A DNA stretch of 64,000 bases from RYN-230 sp963770535 (GTDB lineage: Bacteria; Actinomycetota; Actinomycetes; Streptosporangiales; Streptosporangiaceae): the NCBI GenBank assembly GCA_963770535.1, contig CAVYPZ010000003.1, forward strand, positions 3,162,001 through 3,226,000, read 5' to 3'. A program made the position numbers and the translations under genes. The stretch's first letter is position 1. Every line of letters begins with the position of its first letter. Of the stretch, positions 52,813 through 61,555 are shown piece by piece. The notes beneath the pieces are model-generated. The model saw only the letters and a program-made list of their open reading frames with translations. It made no database searches and had not been told where the DNA came from.

Positions 52813-53643
52813 ATGACGCCCGACGACGGGAAGCTGCTCGTGGTGGAGGACGAGCTGTTCTTGCAGAAGGCTGTCGCCGCGTCGCTGCGCTTCCTCGGCT
52901 TCCAGGTGACCGCCGCGGAGAACGGCACAGACGCGCTGCGGCTGGCCCGCAGCCGCCCGTTCGACCTGCTGATCCTCGACGTGGTGCTGCCCGGCATCGA
53001 CGGGTTCGAGATCGCCCGCCGGCTGCGCGGCGACGGAAACCAGGTCCCGGTGATCTTCCTGACCGCCAAAGACGCCCACGACGACAAGGTCACCGGGCTC
53101 ACCATCGGCGGGGACGACTACATGACCAAGCCGTTCGAGCTGGAGGAACTGGCTGCCCGGGTCCGCACCGTGCTGCGCCGCAGCCGCCCCGCGGCCCCCG
53201 GGCCGGTCCTGTCGTTCGCCGACCTCAGCCTCGACCAGGACACCTACGAGGTCCGCCGCGGCGGGCGCCTGATCGAGCTGTCGCCGACCGAGTTCCGGCT
53301 GCTGCGCTACTTCATGCTCAACCCCGGTCGCGTGCTCACCCGCGCCCAGTTGCTCAGCCATGTGTGGGACGACGAATTCGGCGGATCTGGCACGGTCGTG
53401 TCGACGTACGTCGCCTATCTGCGGCGCAAGCTGGCCAGCGACGGGCCGGACCTGATCCATACCCAGCGTGCCGTCGGTTTCAGCCTGCGCCTGCCCCCGC
53501 CCGGCGACCAGCCGGGCCCGGGCGAGGCCCGTTCTGGCCAGGCCGGCGCCGCCCAGCCAGAGACCGGTGTCAATCAGCCAGAGCCCAGCGCCGGCCGCCT
53601 GGCCAGCCCGGACGAACGCCAGGCGAGTTCCGATGAGTCCTAG
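52813..53643 (+). CDS. OmpR/PhoB-family response regulator
   Basis: 276 residues from the ATG at 52813 (GTG at 52810 possible). Receiver: KLLVVEDELFLQKAVAASLRFLGF, phospho-Asp in LLILDVVLPGIDGFEIARRLR, Thr in IFLTAKDA, Lys in DDYMTKPFELEEL. Winged helix: LSPTEFRLLRYFMLNPGRVLTRAQLLSHVWDDEFGGSGTVVSTYVAYLRRKLASDGPDLIHTQRAVGFSLRLP. A ~55-residue low-complexity tail follows. The kinase gene overlaps its end by 11 bases. Confidence 0.93.
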   Translation: MTPDDGKLLVVEDELFLQKAVAASLRFLGFQVTAAENGTDALRLARSRPFDLLILDVVLPGIDGFEIARRLRGDGNQVPVIFLTAKDAHDDKVTGLTIGGDDYMTKPFELEELAARVRTVLRRSRPAAPGPVLSFADLSLDQDTYEVRRGGRLIELSPTEFRLLRYFMLNPGRVLTRAQLLSHVWDDEFGGSGTVVSTYVAYLRRKLASDGPDLIHTQRAVGFSLRLPPPGDQPGPGEARSGQAGAAQPETGVNQPEPSAGRLASPDERQASSDES

Positions 53644-55170
53644 CCGGACTTCCCGCATGCGGACCCTGCCTGGCCGGCTGCGGCACGTCCCGTTGCGCCT
53701 CAAGTTGATGGCGGGTGTCGTGGCGGTCACGCTGGTCGCGCTGGCAGCGTTCGACGTGGTCATGGTCACCTCCATGCGCCACTACCTGCTGTCCCAGACC
53801 GACGACAACCTGCACCTTGCGGTGACCGTGACCGAGCCGAGGCTGAACTCACTGGTTTCCAAAGGTCTTCCGCTCGGGGCCATGCCACGGAATCCGCTCC
53901 CGTCCCTGCCACGGAATCCGCCCCGTCCCTGCCACGGAATCCGACCCCGGCCATGCCACGGAATCCGATCCTCGGGGATTTCGATATCGCATTCGTACCC
54001 TTGCGCGGCCCTGCGGTCCTGCTGGAGCTAGGCGTGGCCGCCGTGGGCGGCCGCCGGGGGTATTTCCTCATTCCGCCAGATACCGTCAAGGTTCTCGCCC
54101 GGCCCGGCCCGCATACCGTGCCAATCGGCGGAGCACTGTTCCGCTTCCTGTCGGCCCGTGTCAAGGGAGGGTCCCTGGTCGTCGGCACCAGCCTCGGCCA
54201 GGTCATCAAGACCACCGGCCAGGTCGGGGCCATCGTCACGTACGGTTCGGTGGCGGTAGTGCTGCTGATCGGCCTCGGCGTGTCCGTCGTGGTGCGCCGT
54301 GGGCTGCGCCCGATCGAGGCGATGGCCAGGCAGGCCGACCAGATCACCGCCGGCGACCTCACCGAACGCGTGGCCTCGCCCATCCCCCGAAGCGAGGTGG
54401 GCAGGCTCGGCGCGGCCCTGAACGGCATGCTGGCCCGGATCGAGGCCAGCCAGCAGCAGATGCGCCGCTTCTTCGCCGACGCCAGCCATGAGCTGCGCAC
54501 GCCGCTGGCCTCTCTGCGGGCCAACGCCCAGCTCTACCAGCAGGGCGCCGTGCAAGACCGCGGCGAGGTCGACGAGGTGATGGAGCGGATCGTGCTGGAG
54601 ACGCGGCGCATGGGCCGGCTGGTCAACGACATGCTTCGTCTGGCCCGGCTTGGCCAGCATCCCGCCCAGTCCCGGCAGCCGGTTGACGTCACCGCCGTGG
54701 TCACCGGGTGCGCGCAGCGGGCACGGGTCGCCGACCCCGCGCGGGCCTGGCAGGTGCGGGTCGCCGAAGGCCTGACCGTGACCGGCGACGAGGAACTGCT
54801 GCGCCGCGCCGTCGACAACCTCCTCATGAACGTGCTCGTGCACACCCCCGACGGCACCGCGGGCGCCATCACCGCGTCCGCCGCCGGCGGCTGCGTCACC
54901 ATCGAGGTCAGCGACGATGGCCCCGGCGTTCCGCCGGACCACCTGCCGCACATCTTCGAGCGCTTCTACCGCGCCGGAGCGCGGTCGGGCAGCTCCGGCT
55001 CAGGCCTCGGGCTGGCCATCACCGCCGAGACCGCATCCGCCCACGGCGGCACCGCGCAGACCGCGCCGGTCAGCCCGCACGGCCTGCGGGTCACGCTGAA
55101 CCTGCCCGTTCCGGTCCGAGCCGCATCCAGCGAGCCCGCCATCAGGAATCGATTCTCGGTCCCGAAGTAA
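53633..55170 (+). pseudogene. Sensor histidine kinase, frameshifted inside a tandem repeat
   Basis: ATG at 53633: first membrane helix LKLMAGVVAVTLVALAAFDVVMV, then an extracellular loop. At 53883-53967 a 24-bp repeat (protein MPRNPLPS-type) has one unit of 23 bases, which shifts the frame. Downstream is the rest of the sensor, a second helix (GAIVTYGSVAVVLLIGLGVSVVV), HAMP, HisKA with phospho-His (FFADASHELRTPLASLRAN), and HATPase N, G1 and G2 boxes (DNLLMNVLVHTPDG, DDGPGVPP, GSGLGLAI). All functional motifs are present, so a single-base correction would restore it. Confidence 0.8.
53883..53967. repeat. 24-bp tandem repeat with one 23-bp unit in the histidine kinase gene
   Basis: TGCCACGGAATCCG begins at 53883, 53907, 53930 and 53954: spacings 24, 23, 24. 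The 23-base unit throws the downstream frame. Confidence 0.9.
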
Positions 55171-55547
55171 GCAGCCCGCGTAGCCTGCCAACCGCGCTGC
55201 CTCGCCGTGCCCGCCGCATACTCGCTCTCCGTGACAGCAGGTCTCCAGGCATGAACGGGGTCACCGGGCGGACCCCGGCAGGCACCGTGCTGACGAATGG
55301 CCAGCCGCCGCCGGGCAGATGATCGCGGTCTCGGACTCCTGGCTGACACCGCCAGCGGCCAGCAGGCGCTATTCGCATCACCAGCCACCACCCGCCGCAC
55401 CCGGCCCGCCGAGAACGCCCGGATTCTGCGCAGCCTGATCACCGAGCTCACGATGTCCGCCACCGCCACGACCGTCACGAAACGCCGCGCGCCAGATGGA
55501 GCGACCCAGACCCTCGCCCCTGCTCAAGGAGGCAGGCCTAATCGCGG
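55171..55547. other. Gene-free gap after the histidine kinase
   Basis: About 375 bases. Open frames on both strands lack recognisable domains or clear start sites. I see no tRNA, repeat or hairpin of note. Confidence 0.4.
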
Positions 55548-56193
55548 CTAACGACGGGTGAACGTGACGTGGGTGACCCCACTGGGAGAGCTCACCGACT
55601 CGATGGCGAAGCGCTCCTCCAGGCCCTCCAGGCCGTCCCAGAGGGACTCCCCGCGGCCGAGGAGGATCGGCACGAGCGCGACGTGCATGTGATCGATCAG
55701 GCCGGCGGCGAGGAACTGGCGGACGGTGGCCGGGCCGCCGCCGATGCGGACGTCGAGGCCACCCGCGGCCTCCCTGGCCGCCGCGAGCGCCTGCTCCGGG
55801 CTGGCGTCGATGAAGTGAAAAGTGGTGCCGCCCTTCATCTCGACCGGGGGCCGGAGGTGATGGGTGAGCACGAAAACGGGGGTATGGAACGGCGGCTCCT
55901 CGCCCCACCAGCCCTCCCACTCCTCATCAGTCCACGGTCCGCGCTGCGGGCCGAACTTGTTACGCCCCATGATCTCCGCGCCGACGCCCGGCCCCCAGCT
56001 GCCCGCGAAGGCGTCGTCGACGCCGGTGCTCCCGCCTTGCTGGCCCTGCATGAGCGTGAAAGGAGCGGGTGCCGGTGAACCAGCGCACCAGCCGCTGGCC
56101 GGCATGCCCGAAGGGTGCCTCCAGGCTCTGATCAGCACCAGCGCCGAAGCCGTCGAGCGAGACGGACATGTTGTGCACACGAACAAGTGACAT
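55548..56193 (-). pseudogene. Dihydrofolate-reductase-like (RibD C-terminal family) protein, one frameshift
   Basis: ATG at 56193: SLVRVHNMSVSLDGFGAGADQSLEAPFGHAGQRLVRWFTGT, a slip near 56060, then TLMQGQQGGSTGVDDAF...GAEIMGRNKFGPQRGPW...PPFHTPVFVLTHHLRPPVEMKGGTTFHFIDASPEQALAAAREAAGGLDVRIGGGPATVRQFLAAGLIDHMHVALVPILLGRGESLW. These are typical NADPH-dependent reductases of unknown substrate. With the slip repaired it would be a full-length ~215-residue protein. Confidence 0.82.
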
Positions 56194-56526
56194 GACGGGC
56201 AGACCTCTCTGGTCGAAGCTGAGTTCCTCGGTACTCATGGTGTGGTCGTAGCCAGGATTACTTCCTCGACATCTGAGCACCCCAGACACCTGAGCACCGC
56301 CGGCCGGCTAGCCCGGCCGTTGGCGGCCGTCCGGAGCTGCCCGCTGGCGGCCACGAAGAAGACCCTCATGGCCATCACAGAAAGTGACTGTATTCGCTAG
56401 TCGACGCACCGCGACGTTGCCCCGAACGCCGATTCGCGCGTCCGTGCGGGTAGCGAGATGGTCGTCTTTCGGTGCGCTCGCGAACTGGTGACCGGCGTGG
56501 CTAGCCTGTCACCGAGGAGGAACCGC

Positions 56527-57129
56527 ATGGCCGATTCTGACCGCCGGAGCACGTTGCTGGATTCTTACGAGAACGCTGCGGTGATCGTGTCAGGAATAAA
56601 TGCTGACGAGCTCGGCCACCCGACACCGTGCCCTGAGTACGACGTGGCCGGACTGATCGACCACCTCGTCGAAGCGGGCCACCGGGCGGCCGCTCTCGGC
56701 CGCGGGCAGGCACCCCCGCCTGGAGACGAGTCCCCTCACGTGGAACTGTCCGACGCGCCCGGCCAGCTACGCAGCGCTGCGGAAGAGGCGGCACAAGCAT
56801 GGGGCGACGATTCCAGCTTGTCGTTGAGGTATGCAATGCCGTGGGGCGAGGAGTACACGGGAGCCACCCTGGTGGACATGTACCTGGCTGAGCTGGCCGC
56901 ACACGCCTGGGACCTGGCCAGGGCCACCGGGCAGACCTTCAAGCTGGACCCTTCCCTCGCCCTGCCGGCGCTCGAGGGGGCACGGGCCATGATCAGACCT
57001 CAGTACCGCAACATGGCCGGGCCAGGAGCCCCTTTCGGGGCGGAGGTCTACCTGGCTCCCGGTGCTGACGACTGGGAACGCCTCGCCGCCTTCACAGGAC
57101 GCGACCCACGGGCAACGCCCGGTCTATAA
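56527..57129 (+). CDS. TIGR03086-family protein (mycothiol-dependent isomerase/DinB-like)
   Basis: 200 residues from the ATG at 56527, preceded by GAGGAGG. HPTPCPEYDVAGLIDHLVEAGHRAAALGRG carries the W/C-D-V-x2-L-x-x-H metal-ligand pattern, and later LAELAAHAWDLARATGQ the second His. TIGR03086 proteins are typical of mycothiol-producing actinobacteria. Exact reaction not known. Confidence 0.85.
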   Translation: MADSDRRSTLLDSYENAAVIVSGINADELGHPTPCPEYDVAGLIDHLVEAGHRAAALGRGQAPPPGDESPHVELSDAPGQLRSAAEEAAQAWGDDSSLSLRYAMPWGEEYTGATLVDMYLAELAAHAWDLARATGQTFKLDPSLALPALEGARAMIRPQYRNMAGPGAPFGAEVYLAPGADDWERLAAFTGRDPRATPGL

Positions 57130-57194
57130 GGGGCGGGCGCGGCACCGGGCCCTCGATCGGCATGGCGTCTTGAGCCTGACCCAGGTGGCGGCCC

Positions 57195-57445
57195 TCCGTG
57201 GCCTGAAACTCCCGATCCGCGACCGCGTACGTGAGGCCGTCGCCCTGTCGCCGCCACCGCGATCGCGCACGGCGTCCCGATCGTGACCCAGGGCTCCGGC
57301 TATGACGCCATGCCCGGGGTCGAAGTCATCAACTCACCGCGATGCGGTCATCCGTGCCGGCCAGCGGTTCGGGATACGCAACATCCGGGTCATCGGCTCG
57401 GTGGCCCGCGGCGAGGCCACCCCGGCAGCGACCTGGACCTGCTGA
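57195..57445 (+). pseudogene. Scrambled fragments of a nucleotidyltransferase and a vapC gene
   Basis: Bases 57205-57250 resemble 49375-49420 (nucleotidyltransferase C-terminus, LKLPIRDRVREAVAL). Bases 57251-57335 resemble 48990-49070 (vapC end, ATAIAHGVPIVTQGSGYDAMPGVEVI). Bases 57335-57445 resemble 49158-49270 (nucleotidyltransferase N-terminus, HRDAVIRAGQRFGIRNIRVIGSVARGEATP). The order is rearranged relative to the copy at 48.7-49.4 kb, and frames are broken. Confidence 0.8.
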
Positions 57446-57466
57446 CCTCAGGGCGCTGGACGCCAG

Positions 57467-58119
57467 CTATGGCGAGATGACGAGGTGGCTTTCCACGGGT
57501 GGCGACTCCGGGAGCGGAGGCGGCCGCGGCCCGGGCGGCGCTGGCCTCTTTGAGTGAGTGCACGTGACCGTAAAGTGCGGCGGTGTGGTCGGTGACCTCG
57601 GCCCGGACGTGGCGGGCGTCCACCTCGGCCTCGCGTTTGAAGGCGTCTTCGATGATCTCCTGGACTTCTTCCCGCGAGCGGCGGGCTTGATAGTGATGGT
57701 GTCGATCACATCAATCACGCCGCGCACCTGGCGGACCATCCGCTCGACCTCGCGGCGCTGGTATTCATAGTCCACCTCGCCCTCCAAGGTGACCCAGCCG
57801 TTCTGCACCCGGGCGTGCACCGGCCCTCGGGGATCCGGACGTTGTACTCCAGCACGTGCGCGATGGCGGTGGCGATATCGGAATCGTCGCGGGGGGCGCC
57901 TGCCAGCTTGACGGTCAAGTCGTTGGCGACGGCCTTGACGCCGTAGACGCGTTCGACGGCACGGGCGGCAGCGAGTTTCTCGGCGTAGCTGGGGACATGG
58001 CCGGTCAGGGTAACCGCGCCGTCCTGGACCGCGACGCCGATGGCGTCGGCGGCGCTGATCTGCGGGTCCCACCGCAGCTCGTCGATGACGTCATCCCGGA
58101 TCTCATCGTCAGATTTCAC
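57467..58119 (-). pseudogene. BON-domain protein (three BON domains), frameshifted
   Basis: From a GTG at 58119: SDDEIRDDVIDELRWDPQISAADAIGVAVQDGAVTLTGHVPSYAEKLAAARAVERVYGVKAVANDLTVKL (BON1), then SDIATAIAHVLEYNVRIPEG; a slip near 57825 leads to VHARVQNGWVTLEGEVDYEYQRREVERMVRQVRGVIDVIDTITIKP (BON2); another near 57660 leads to EEVQEIIEDAFKREAEVDARHVRAEVTDHTAALYGHVHSLKEASAARAAAASAPGVAT (BON3); and a last one before VESHLVISP. BON proteins bind membranes or phospholipids under stress. It is the end of the chaperone operon, coupled through a 20-codon ORF. Confidence 0.78.
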
Positions 58120-58178
58120 CAGTTCACGATCGTCACCCCGAACTGCCAGCGGTCAAGCAGCACGTTCACCGGGGTCAT
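58116..58178 (-). CDS. 20-codon ORF resembling the N-terminus of cytochrome bd subunit CydA
   Basis: ATG at 58178 overlaps the thioredoxin stop (ATGA), and its own TGA overlaps the BON-gene GTG (GTGA). The peptide contains RWQFGVT, reminiscent of the RWQFGITT start of CydA, then stops. It may be all that is left of a cydA gene after a deletion, or a small coupling peptide. Both junctions being 4-base overlaps is notable. Confidence 0.4.
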   Translation of the reverse strand: MTPVNVLLDRWQFGVTIVNW

Positions 58179-58603
58179 TCCTTGATTGCCTCGTCCACCC
58201 AGGCCCGGAGGGCCGGCGGCGGGAGCGCCCCGGCCTGGCGGGCTGCCACCTCCCCATGGCGCAAGATCATTAGGGTCGGGATGGCCTGCACCCCGAACCG
58301 CTGCGAGAGCTTGGGCGAGTCGTCCACGTTGACCTTGACCAGCTTGATCCGGCCTGCCAGGTCGGCAGCCAGCTGCTCCAGGGCCGGACTAACCATGCGG
58401 CACGGCCCGCACCAGGGGGCCCACATGTCCACGATCACCGGCAGCGCCGCGGCCTCGGCGACCTCGGCGAACGTGTCGTCACCGGCGTCGGCGATCCAGG
58501 GCAGCGGGTGGTGGCAGTTGCCGCAGCGGGGGATCCCCTCGGCGGCGGCCGGGACCCGGTTCCGGCGCCCGCAGTTCGGGCAGGTCACCATGTGATCGGA
58601 CAT
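58175..58603 (-). CDS. trxA: Thioredoxin with N-terminal zinc ribbon (Trx2/TrxC type)
   Basis: 142 residues. Two CxxC pairs at the N-terminus (VTCPNCGRRN, IPRCGNCHHP) form a zinc ribbon; the active site is WAPWCGPCRMVSP and the cis-Pro loop is AIPTLMIL. Reduces disulfides; zinc-ribbon thioredoxins are tied to oxidative and heat stress. It follows clpB by 12 bases and belongs to the chaperone operon. Confidence 0.95.
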   Translation of the reverse strand: MSDHMVTCPNCGRRNRVPAAAEGIPRCGNCHHPLPWIADAGDDTFAEVAEAAALPVIVDMWAPWCGPCRMVSPALEQLAADLAGRIKLVKVNVDDSPKLSQRFGVQAIPTLMILRHGEVAARQAGALPPPALRAWVDEAIKE

Positions 58604-58615
58604 AGGGCCACCTGG

Positions 58616-61237
58616 TCAGGAGGAGTTCTGGTAACTGACGGTCAGTTCGCCGCCGGAGTAGTTGACGCGGACGACGGCGCCGTCGCGGGCATCGCCGGCC
58701 AGCAGGGCCCGCCCGAGCCGCGTCTCGACCTGCCGGGCGATGAACCGGCGCAGCGGCCGCGCCCCGTAGACCGGATCGAAGCCCTGCTCGGCGATGAAGT
58801 GCTTGGCATCCTTGGTGACCTCCAGCTTCATCTGGCGATCGGCCAGCCGGGAGCGGACGTCGCCCAGCATGAGGTCCACGATGTGCTCGATCTCCGCCGG
58901 GGTGAGCGGCTTGAACAGCACGATGTCGTCCAGCCGGTTCAGGAACTCGGGCCGGAAGTATTCGCGCATCTCCGCCAGCACGCGCTCGCGGGCGTCCGGC
59001 TTGATCTCGCCGTCTGAGGCGGCGTCGGCGGTGAGGTACTGAGAGCCGATGTTGGAGGTCATGATGATGACGGTGTTGCGGAAGTCCACTGTGCGTCCCT
59101 GCGCGTCGGTGAGCCTTCCGTCGTCGAGGACCTGCAGCAGCATGTTGAACACGTCCGGGTGCGCCTTCTCCACCTCGTCGAATAGCACGACGGAGTAGGG
59201 CTTGCGGCGCACCGCCTCGGAGAGCTGGCCGCCTTCCTCGTAGCCGACGTAGCCGGGCGGCGCGCCGACCAGGCGGCTGACGGTGTGCCGTTCCTGGTAC
59301 TCGCTCATGTCGATCCGGACTATGTTCTCCTCGGTGTCGAACAGGGCGGCGGCCAGTGATTTGGCCAGCTCCGTCTTGCCCACTCCGGTAGGGCCGAGGA
59401 AGATGAACGACCCGATCGGGCGGCGCGGGTCCTTGATGCCCGACCGGGCCCGGATGATGGCATCCTCGACCAGCTGCACGGCCTCGTCCTGGCCCACGAC
59501 CCGCTCGTGCAGGATCTCGCCGAGGCGGAGCACCTTCTCCCGTTCGCCTTCCTGGAGACGGGTGACGGGGATGCCGGTCCAGCGGGACACGATCGCGGCG
59601 ATCTCCTCGTCGGTGACCACCTCGCGCAGCAGCCGTGCGCCACCCTGGCGGGAGGACAGCCGCTCCTCCTCGGCCTGCAGCCGACGCTCGAGATCGGGAA
59701 GGCGGCCCAGGCGCAACTCCGCGGCCTTGCTGAGGTCGTAGTCCCGTTCGGCCAGCTCGGCCTCCTGCCGGACCTGCTCCATCTCCTCGCGGAGCGCCTG
59801 GACCCGGCGCAGCGCCTGCCGCTCGGCCTCCCACTGCGCGCGCAGCGCGTCGGCCTGCGCCCGCAGGTCCGCGAGTTCCCGGCGCAGGTCCTCCAGGCGG
59901 GCCCGGCTGGCCGGGTCGTCTTCCTTGGCCAGGCCGGTCTCCTCGATCTCCAGCCGCATCACGCGGCGGGTGAGCTCGTCGAGCTCGGCCGGCATGGAGT
60001 CGATCTCGGTCCGGAGCATCGCGCAGGCCTCGTTAACCAGGTCGATGGCCTTGTCCGGCAGGAACCGGTCGGAGATGTAGCGGTGGCTGAGGGTGACCGC
60101 GCTGACCAGCGCGCTGTCGGCGATCTTCACGCCGTGGAATACCTCGAGCCGCTCCCGCAGGCCGCGCAGGATCGAGACCGCGTCCTCCTCGGAGGGCTCG
60201 TCCACCATGACGGGCTGGAACCGCCGTTCCAGGGCCGCGTCCTTCTCGATGCGCTGCCGGTACTCGTCCAGGGTGGTGGCGCCGATCAGGTGCAGCTCGC
60301 CGCGGGCCAGCATCGGCTTGAGCATGTTGCCCGCGTCCATGGCCCCTTCGGCCGCCCCCGCGCCTACCACGGTGTGCAGTTCGTCCACGAAGAGCAGGAT
60401 GCGGCCCTCCGCCGCGCGGACTTCGCTGAGTACTGCCTTGAGCCGCTCCTCGAACTCGCCGCGGTACTTGGCCCCGGCGACCAGGGAGCCCATGTCCAGG
60501 CTGAAGACGGTCTTGTCGCGCAGGCCTTCGGGGACATCGCCGCGGGTGATCCGCTGGGCCAGCCCTTCCACGATGGCGGTCTTGCCCACCCCCGGATCGC
60601 CGATCAGGACCGGGTTGTTCTTGGTCTTCCGGGACAGGATCTGGATGACCCGCCTGATCTCGGCGTCGCGGCCGATGACCGGGTCGAGGCGGCCGCTGGC
60701 CGCGTCCGCCACGAGGTCGGTGCCGTACTTGGCCAGGGCCTCGTAGGCGACCTCGGGCATCGCGGAGGTGACCCGCTGGTTGCCGCGGATCCTGGTCAGC
60801 GCCTCCAGGAAGGATTCCCGGGTAAGTCCCTGTTCGCGCAGCAGCCGGCTGGCGACGGTGGACGGGCCTTCGGCCAGCATGGCCAGGACCAGGTGCTCGA
60901 CGGAGACGTACTCGTCCTTGAGCCGGCCCGCCTCCTGCTCGGCGGAGTCCAAGAGGTGGGCCAGCCGCTGGGTGACGTTGATCTGGCCCGGGTTCGCCCC
61001 TGGCCCGGTGACCCGGGGACGCCGGCTCAGCTCGGACTCGAGCGCGGCTCGCAGCCGGTCCGGGTCCGCGCCAGCCTGGCTGAGCAGCGGGGGAACGATG
61101 CCCTCGGACTGATCCAGCAGCGCGAGGAGCAGATGCTCGACGTCAACCTCGGTGTGGCCGAAGCGGAGCGCCTTGGTCTGCGCGTCGTGCAGCGCTTCCT
61201 GTGATTTCTGGGTCAGGTGATTGGGGTCCATGGTCAC
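58616..61237 (-). CDS. clpB: ATP-dependent disaggregase ClpB
   Basis: 873 residues, normal size. Clp N-terminal repeat domain (LTQKSQEALHDAQTKALRFGHTEVDVEHLLLALLDQSEG), NBD1 Walker A GDPGVGKTAIVEGLAQR, a middle coiled-coil domain (ELADLRAQADALRAQWEAERQALRRVQALREEMEQVRQEAELAE), NBD2 Walker A GPTGVGKTELAKSLAA and the C-terminal domain. It rescues aggregated proteins together with DnaK/DnaJ/GrpE, encoded upstream in the same operon. Its start overlaps the CbpM-like gene by 4 bases. Confidence 0.97.
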   Translation of the reverse strand: MTMDPNHLTQKSQEALHDAQTKALRFGHTEVDVEHLLLALLDQSEGIVPPLLSQAGADPDRLRAALESELSRRPRVTGPGANPGQINVTQRLAHLLDSAEQEAGRLKDEYVSVEHLVLAMLAEGPSTVASRLLREQGLTRESFLEALTRIRGNQRVTSAMPEVAYEALAKYGTDLVADAASGRLDPVIGRDAEIRRVIQILSRKTKNNPVLIGDPGVGKTAIVEGLAQRITRGDVPEGLRDKTVFSLDMGSLVAGAKYRGEFEERLKAVLSEVRAAEGRILLFVDELHTVVGAGAAEGAMDAGNMLKPMLARGELHLIGATTLDEYRQRIEKDAALERRFQPVMVDEPSEEDAVSILRGLRERLEVFHGVKIADSALVSAVTLSHRYISDRFLPDKAIDLVNEACAMLRTEIDSMPAELDELTRRVMRLEIEETGLAKEDDPASRARLEDLRRELADLRAQADALRAQWEAERQALRRVQALREEMEQVRQEAELAERDYDLSKAAELRLGRLPDLERRLQAEEERLSSRQGGARLLREVVTDEEIAAIVSRWTGIPVTRLQEGEREKVLRLGEILHERVVGQDEAVQLVEDAIIRARSGIKDPRRPIGSFIFLGPTGVGKTELAKSLAAALFDTEENIVRIDMSEYQERHTVSRLVGAPPGYVGYEEGGQLSEAVRRKPYSVVLFDEVEKAHPDVFNMLLQVLDDGRLTDAQGRTVDFRNTVIIMTSNIGSQYLTADAASDGEIKPDARERVLAEMREYFRPEFLNRLDDIVLFKPLTPAEIEHIVDLMLGDVRSRLADRQMKLEVTKDAKHFIAEQGFDPVYGARPLRRFIARQVETRLGRALLAGDARDGAVVRVNYSGGELTVSYQNSS

Positions 61238-61536
61238 CTTCCTGGCCGTCGGGCGGCCCGCAGGGCCGTTTCGAGTACGGCTATCCGGTCGAGCAGATCG
61301 GTGACGAGCGGGATGGCCGCGTAGTTGAGCGCGAAACCGGCACGGAGCCGCTGCACCCTGGCCAGCGCGGCGACCTGGCTGCGGGGGAACCAGAGCTCAC
61401 CGGCGGAGTCCCGGGCGGCGTCGACGACGCCGAGGGCGACGAGCCTGCGGATCAGGTCCGGGTGCAGGCCGGTCATCGCGGCGAAGGTGTCCAGGCTGAG
61501 CGGCGCGGCACGGACCCGGACGAGGGCGTAGCTCAC
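61234..61536 (-). CDS. cbpM: CbpM/MerR-like chaperone modulator
   Basis: 100 residues. SLDTFAAMTGLHPDLIRRLVALGVVDAARDSAGELWFPRSQVAALARVQRLRAGFALNYAAIPLVTDLLDRIAVLETALR is the MerR-fold plus coiled-coil form of CbpM/HspR-like proteins. Next to a CbpA-type DnaJ it probably modulates that co-chaperone, although a DNA-binding HspR-like repressor role is possible. Confidence 0.8.
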   Translation of the reverse strand: MSYALVRVRAAPLSLDTFAAMTGLHPDLIRRLVALGVVDAARDSAGELWFPRSQVAALARVQRLRAGFALNYAAIPLVTDLLDRIAVLETALRAARRPGR

Positions 61537-61555
61537 TGCTCTGTCCTCGGATGGC

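Noticed and set aside
59507..61204. 565-codon + strand frame opposite clpB
   Set aside because: Shadow of clpB; composition is the mirror image of a real coding strand and shows no domain.
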